Below, piece after piece: positions 6,736 through 9,142 of a stretch of DNA of 9,142 nucleotides (the stretch's first letter is position 1; each line of letters opens with the position of its first letter). A program made the position numbers and the translations under genes. The notes beneath the pieces were generated by a model. The model made no database searches. It saw only the letters and a program-made list of their open reading frames with translations, and was not told where the DNA came from. Origin of the DNA: DYMC01 sp035406705 (GTDB lineage Bacteria; Verrucomicrobiota; Lentisphaeria; Victivallales; GWF2-50-93). The DNA is taken from positions 1 to 9,142 of the forward strand of contig CAYRRM010000067.1 in NCBI GenBank assembly GCA_964426675.1. Direction: 5' to 3'.

Positions 6736-7053
6736 GGACTGGCAATAAGCGAAAGAGAGTTCATTTATCAGATCAGGTTAAAGATATTTCACCAAGCGGA
6801 TAAGAAGGAGATTCCGACTACTCTTCTTTGTCATCCTATCCATATTGGAGAATCTCCCTTGGTATTAAAAGTACTTGCGGAGAAGATTATTGCCTGGCAA
6901 GAACTGGTGGTAGATGCAGGAACAAAGGGCAGCCGGCAACTGGCTCTTCAGGCACTTACTTTAGACCCTATGGCAATTCTTTCTGAGAAAGCAGAAGTGA
7001 TGCTTGATGAATTGTTAGAAAATTCAAAGGAGTTACTTCCTCAGTTTTTTTAG
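6736..7053 (+). pseudogene. C-terminal remnant of a GH4-family glycosidase (6-phospho-glycosidase/alpha-galacturonase type)
   Basis: An open stretch of about 105 codons runs from just after a TAG at 6733 to a TAG at 7051-7053. Its last 60-70 residues read QELVVDAGTKGSRQLALQALTLDP, then EKAEVMLDELLENSKELLPQF. This matches the C-terminus of GH4 enzymes, where a V/A-Q-E-L-(T/V)-V-(E/D)-A segment precedes (G/D)-R-x-LALQALLLDP and the protein ends in YLPQF. GH4 enzymes are normally about 430-470 aa and need an N-terminal Rossmann NAD-binding domain and Mn-binding residues; none of that is present upstream. The only possible start is TTG 6859, which has a GGAG 8 nt upstream and would give a 64-aa fragment with no active site. 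I read it as a decayed gene. The normal ending suggests a 5' deletion rather than chance. Confidence 0.72.
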
Positions 7054-7114
7054 GGGAACCAATCGTTGTAAACTGTGAGGTTTGTATAAAATGGTTGAAA
7101 AATAAGTCATCAAA

Positions 7115-8401
7115 ATGAATACTTATGTGCACTGTTATATTGCAAAGAAAGGATTTGACCTTTTACCTGTTGAAATTAAAAAAAATTGGGTAAATGGGAA
7201 ATCCTTGATGGTTAAAACATGTATGTATCCGGATGCTTTGGCTGATAGAAGCATAAGTCAAGAGGAAAAGAAGAAAATTGATATTGAAGCAGACCTGTAT
7301 ATTGAGCCCTTTCCACCGAGGACAACCTGGTATAAAAAACTTATTAGAAAAATTTCAGACAATCCTTCTGTTTTTTTATCTGAGATAGTCCCAGAGAATC
7401 GGGTTTATTTGATTTCGCACTATCTGAAAAATACAATAATGTATTTGAAAAAAGGAGATATGGAGAGAGCAGGGAAATTTGCGGGTGTATTTTCTCATAT
7501 TATTGGGGATATTGCCCAACCGATTCATCTCGTTAATTCCAGGGTGCTTGACCTTTTAATAAAGTGTCCGGAAGAATTTTTAAGTTTTGAACTGCATACA
7601 GGAATTGAGGGGTTTTCAGGTAGACCAGTCATTAAAAACTACAGCCCAGAAATACTGGGAAATTCTTTTCCCAGAGCAGTAATGGGACTTTATAAGAAGA
7701 TACTGCTGATGGCTGAAGAATGCCGATATACCACACCACTTATGGTAAAAGCGATATATTCTGACCGTCAGGAACAAGCAGTAAAGACTGCCGGCATAAG
7801 TGTAAAAACAGCAACTCTTGTCTTTGCTGATTTTTTAAGAACCGCATGGGCGATTGCACATAAAGAAGATATCCCTTTATCTTCTTTCTCACTTATTGAT
7901 TACCCTTATATCTGGTCAAATATTGATATGCTTTACAGATATAAACCTATGAAAAATATCTCACTTATTCCTTACAGTGGTGGAAAATCATACCCACTGG
8001 CAGTTTTAGGACCGAATGGCGAAAAGAAAAGAGTAAAAGGGCTTGGAGTAATTCCTTATATGGGACCATTAAAAACATCAACAGGTATGGTAAGAGAAAG
8101 GGATGCAAGGATAGAGTTTCTGCTCTGGCCAAAAAGTTATTCTATCTTTAAGGCAACAGTTGGGCTAAATCCCTTTTTTAAGAAAAGCAAAGGGAAGGTA
8201 GTATTTCAGATATTTGCAGATGATAGAATGATTGGTAGAAGTAAGAAGTTTTCCCCTGGAGATACAGCAGAACAAATTACAGTTAAAATTCCTGAAAATA
8301 CACATTTTCTAACGCTGTCCATGCTTACTATAGAAGAACCACCCTCCCCTATAGCTGAAACACATCCACATGGAGTATGGGCAAACCCTGAGTTAGAGTA
8401 A
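7115..8401 (+). CDS. zinc-dependent phospholipase C/S1-P1-nuclease-like protein with C-terminal NPCBM-like domain
   Basis: The 428-aa product opens with MNTYVHCYIAKKGFDLLP, as in zinc-dependent phospholipase C family proteins (H6 a metal-ligand candidate). D40 follows in MYPDALAD. The core F-S-H128-IIG-D132-IAQPI-H138 and ELH161TGIE165 keeps the H-x3-D-x5-H...H-x3-E pattern of Bacillus cereus PLC and P1 nuclease. The position expected to be the His of a HYID-like motif reads LYIE (61-64), so one metal site may be altered. Residues ~283-428 look like an NPCBM carbohydrate-binding module: ARIEFLLWPKSYSIFKATVGLNP, VVFQIFADDRMIG, and a closing HGVWANPEL. A stop at 7103-7105, just upstream in frame, rules out a longer N-terminus, so there is no signal peptide. 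No good Shine-Dalgarno sequence precedes it. The next gene starts 34 nt downstream, suggesting cotranscription. Substrate (phospholipid, nucleic acid or other) is undetermined. Confidence 0.78.
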   Translation: MNTYVHCYIAKKGFDLLPVEIKKNWVNGKSLMVKTCMYPDALADRSISQEEKKKIDIEADLYIEPFPPRTTWYKKLIRKISDNPSVFLSEIVPENRVYLISHYLKNTIMYLKKGDMERAGKFAGVFSHIIGDIAQPIHLVNSRVLDLLIKCPEEFLSFELHTGIEGFSGRPVIKNYSPEILGNSFPRAVMGLYKKILLMAEECRYTTPLMVKAIYSDRQEQAVKTAGISVKTATLVFADFLRTAWAIAHKEDIPLSSFSLIDYPYIWSNIDMLYRYKPMKNISLIPYSGGKSYPLAVLGPNGEKKRVKGLGVIPYMGPLKTSTGMVRERDARIEFLLWPKSYSIFKATVGLNPFFKKSKGKVVFQIFADDRMIGRSKKFSPGDTAEQITVKIPENTHFLTLSMLTIEEPPSPIAETHPHGVWANPELE

Positions 8402-8418
8402 AGATGATAAAATTATAA

Positions 8419-8425
8419 AAGGAGG
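8419..8425 (+). promoter_or_regulatory. ribosome binding site of the isomerase/epimerase gene
   Basis: AAGGAGG lies 10 nt before ATG 8436. A strong, intact initiation region matters here because the reading frame meets a TGA only 24 codons later. It shows that the normal start is still in place and that the interruption is not a misjudged 5' end. Confidence 0.85.
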
Positions 8426-8435
8426 ACTTTTAGAA

Positions 8436-9142
8436 ATGGGCAAATTAGGAGCGAATATATATTTTGGTGATACAGGAAAGGCAAGACAAAATCTGGAAAA
8501 TCTTTCCTGATGTGGTTATCAGGCAGTTTATCTTGAGGGTGATTTTTTAAATGTACCTTTGGAACAACTAAAAGAAGTCAAAAGAATAATAGATGATTAT
8601 CCATTAGAAGCATTTTCTGTACATAACCTACAACTTTTCCCTGAACCTGAAGAGAAACCTGAAAGTATAATATCTTTTCAGGAGGAAATTTTTGAAAAAG
8701 CAAAAATACTTGGGGTGAAATATCTCACAGGACATTTTGGATGGTGTAAGGGATTAAAAGAAGGGGACGATTTTGACTTTGAAAACTTCTTGAAAAGGCA
8801 TAACATTAAAGTGGAAGATTACAGAAAGAAAAACATTGAAATCCTTAAAATCCTCTGTCAAAAAGCAAATGGTTATGGTCTATCACTAACCATAGAAAAT
8901 CTACCGATAGGATGTCTTGCTGACTTGGGCACAACTATTTCTGATTTATTAGGGGTTATCAAGGAAGTAGAGGAACCAAATTTAGGAATTTGCTTTGATT
9001 CAGGGCATGGACTTATTTCTGGACTAAATCTGTATGAGGAAATTATAAAAGCAGGAGAGAAACTTTTTGAAACACATCTCCATGACAATATCGGTAGAAT
9101 TTCAGATAAAAACAGTATTAATGACCTTCATCAACCAGCAGG
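8436..9142 (+). pseudogene. sugar phosphate isomerase/epimerase (xylose-isomerase-like TIM barrel) with an in-frame TGA at codon 25; 3'-partial
   Basis: Translation from ATG 8436 gives MGKLGANIYFGDTGKARQNL..., then TGA at 8508-8510, then CGYQAVYLEG and about 210 further open codons in the same frame to the window edge. The beta1-alpha1-beta2 pattern of AP_endonuc_2/xylose-isomerase-like barrels spans the TGA, so both halves are one gene. Metal and catalytic motifs are intact: LTIENL (E154, counting the TGA as a codon), CFDSGHGLISG (D188, H191) and HLHDN (H214, H216, D217) followed by DLHQPAG. This family isomerises or epimerises sugars and related polyols. No in-frame ATG or GTG with a ribosome binding site follows the TGA; TTG 8559 would remove the first strand. 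The cause could be a recent nonsense mutation, a sequencing error, or UGA readthrough. I file it as a pseudogene provisionally; the identity is firm, its state is not. Confidence 0.75.
8506..8523 (+). other. perfect hairpin containing the in-frame TGA
   Basis: CCTGAT (8506-8511), loop GTGGTT (8512-8517), ATCAGG (8518-8523) form a perfect 6-bp stem. The TGA at 8508-8510 lies in the 5' arm. Bacterial SECIS hairpins normally start downstream of the UGA, so this does not fit a standard selenocysteine signal. Confidence 0.5.

Noticed and set aside
6807..6857. GGAGATTC ... GAATCTCC inverted repeat
   Set aside because: It lies inside the GH4-like reading frame, with a loop of over 30 nt and no T-tract; most likely chance.
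7091..7105. ATG with GAGG 10 nt upstream, just before the phospholipase-like gene
   Set aside because: It encodes only MVEK before TAA; too short to call a gene or a leader peptide.
8508..8510. Genome-wide UGA reassignment to explain the in-frame TGA
   Set aside because: The complete genes in the window have no internal TGA, and the regulator and hydrolase-like genes end in TGA at natural domain ends.
8873..9088. 71-codon reading frame on the - strand
   Set aside because: It is antisense to the isomerase/epimerase, whose + strand frame carries clear active-site motifs; no ribosome binding site or family features.

Overview
The window is AT-rich bacterial DNA with every recognisable gene on the + strand. 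A secreted or surface carbohydrate-degradation theme runs through it: a sugar-type regulator, a pseudopilin, a large multidomain glycoside-hydrolase-like protein, a GH4 glycosidase remnant, a carbohydrate-binding-module protein and a sugar isomerase/epimerase. The pseudopilin, with its class III signal peptide and H-X9-DG-like C-terminal motif, together with LamG, discoidin and NPCBM-like modules and an AraR-type GntR/LacI hybrid, is typical of the PVC superphylum and relatives (Lentisphaerota, Planctomycetota, Omnitrophota-like lineages). This placement is inferred from gene content, not from a marker gene.

Layout. (1) 1-1127: the 3' part of an AAA ATPase with a DUF4143 C-terminus, cut by the window edge within its Walker A motif. 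(2) 1128-1298: spacer ending in a consensus extended -10 sigma-70 promoter whose predicted start point lies about 3 nt before the regulator's ATG, so the mRNA is probably leaderless. (3) 1299-2411: AraR-type regulator. (4) 2412-2674: non-coding stretch with an orphan perfect Shine-Dalgarno sequence and two copies of a 60-bp nested-palindrome (REP-like) repeat. (5) 2675-3376: pseudopilin. (6) 3414-6623: 1069-aa exported LamG/discoidin/TIM-barrel protein. (7) 6624-7114: gene-poor stretch with the decayed C-terminus of a GH4 enzyme. (8) 7115-8401: zinc-dependent phospholipase C/S1-P1-nuclease-like protein with a C-terminal NPCBM-like domain. (9) 8436-9142: xylose-isomerase-like TIM-barrel protein running off the window, open throughout except for one in-frame TGA at codon 25.

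How the genes may work together (inference): the regulator senses a sugar and controls the downstream pseudopilin and hydrolase-like genes. The exported protein binds and cleaves a glycan, and the released sugars could be processed by enzymes such as the isomerase/epimerase. The GH4 remnant suggests the locus once carried another glycosidase.

The most unusual signals are the single in-frame TGA in an otherwise intact isomerase gene, sitting inside a perfect 6-bp hairpin; the paired REP-like repeats upstream of the pseudopilin; the hydrolase-like protein that I cannot place in a GH family; and the phospholipase C/NPCBM fusion that has no signal peptide and one apparently altered metal-ligand position. 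I found no convincing evidence for a wholly new defence, mobile or CRISPR-type system.
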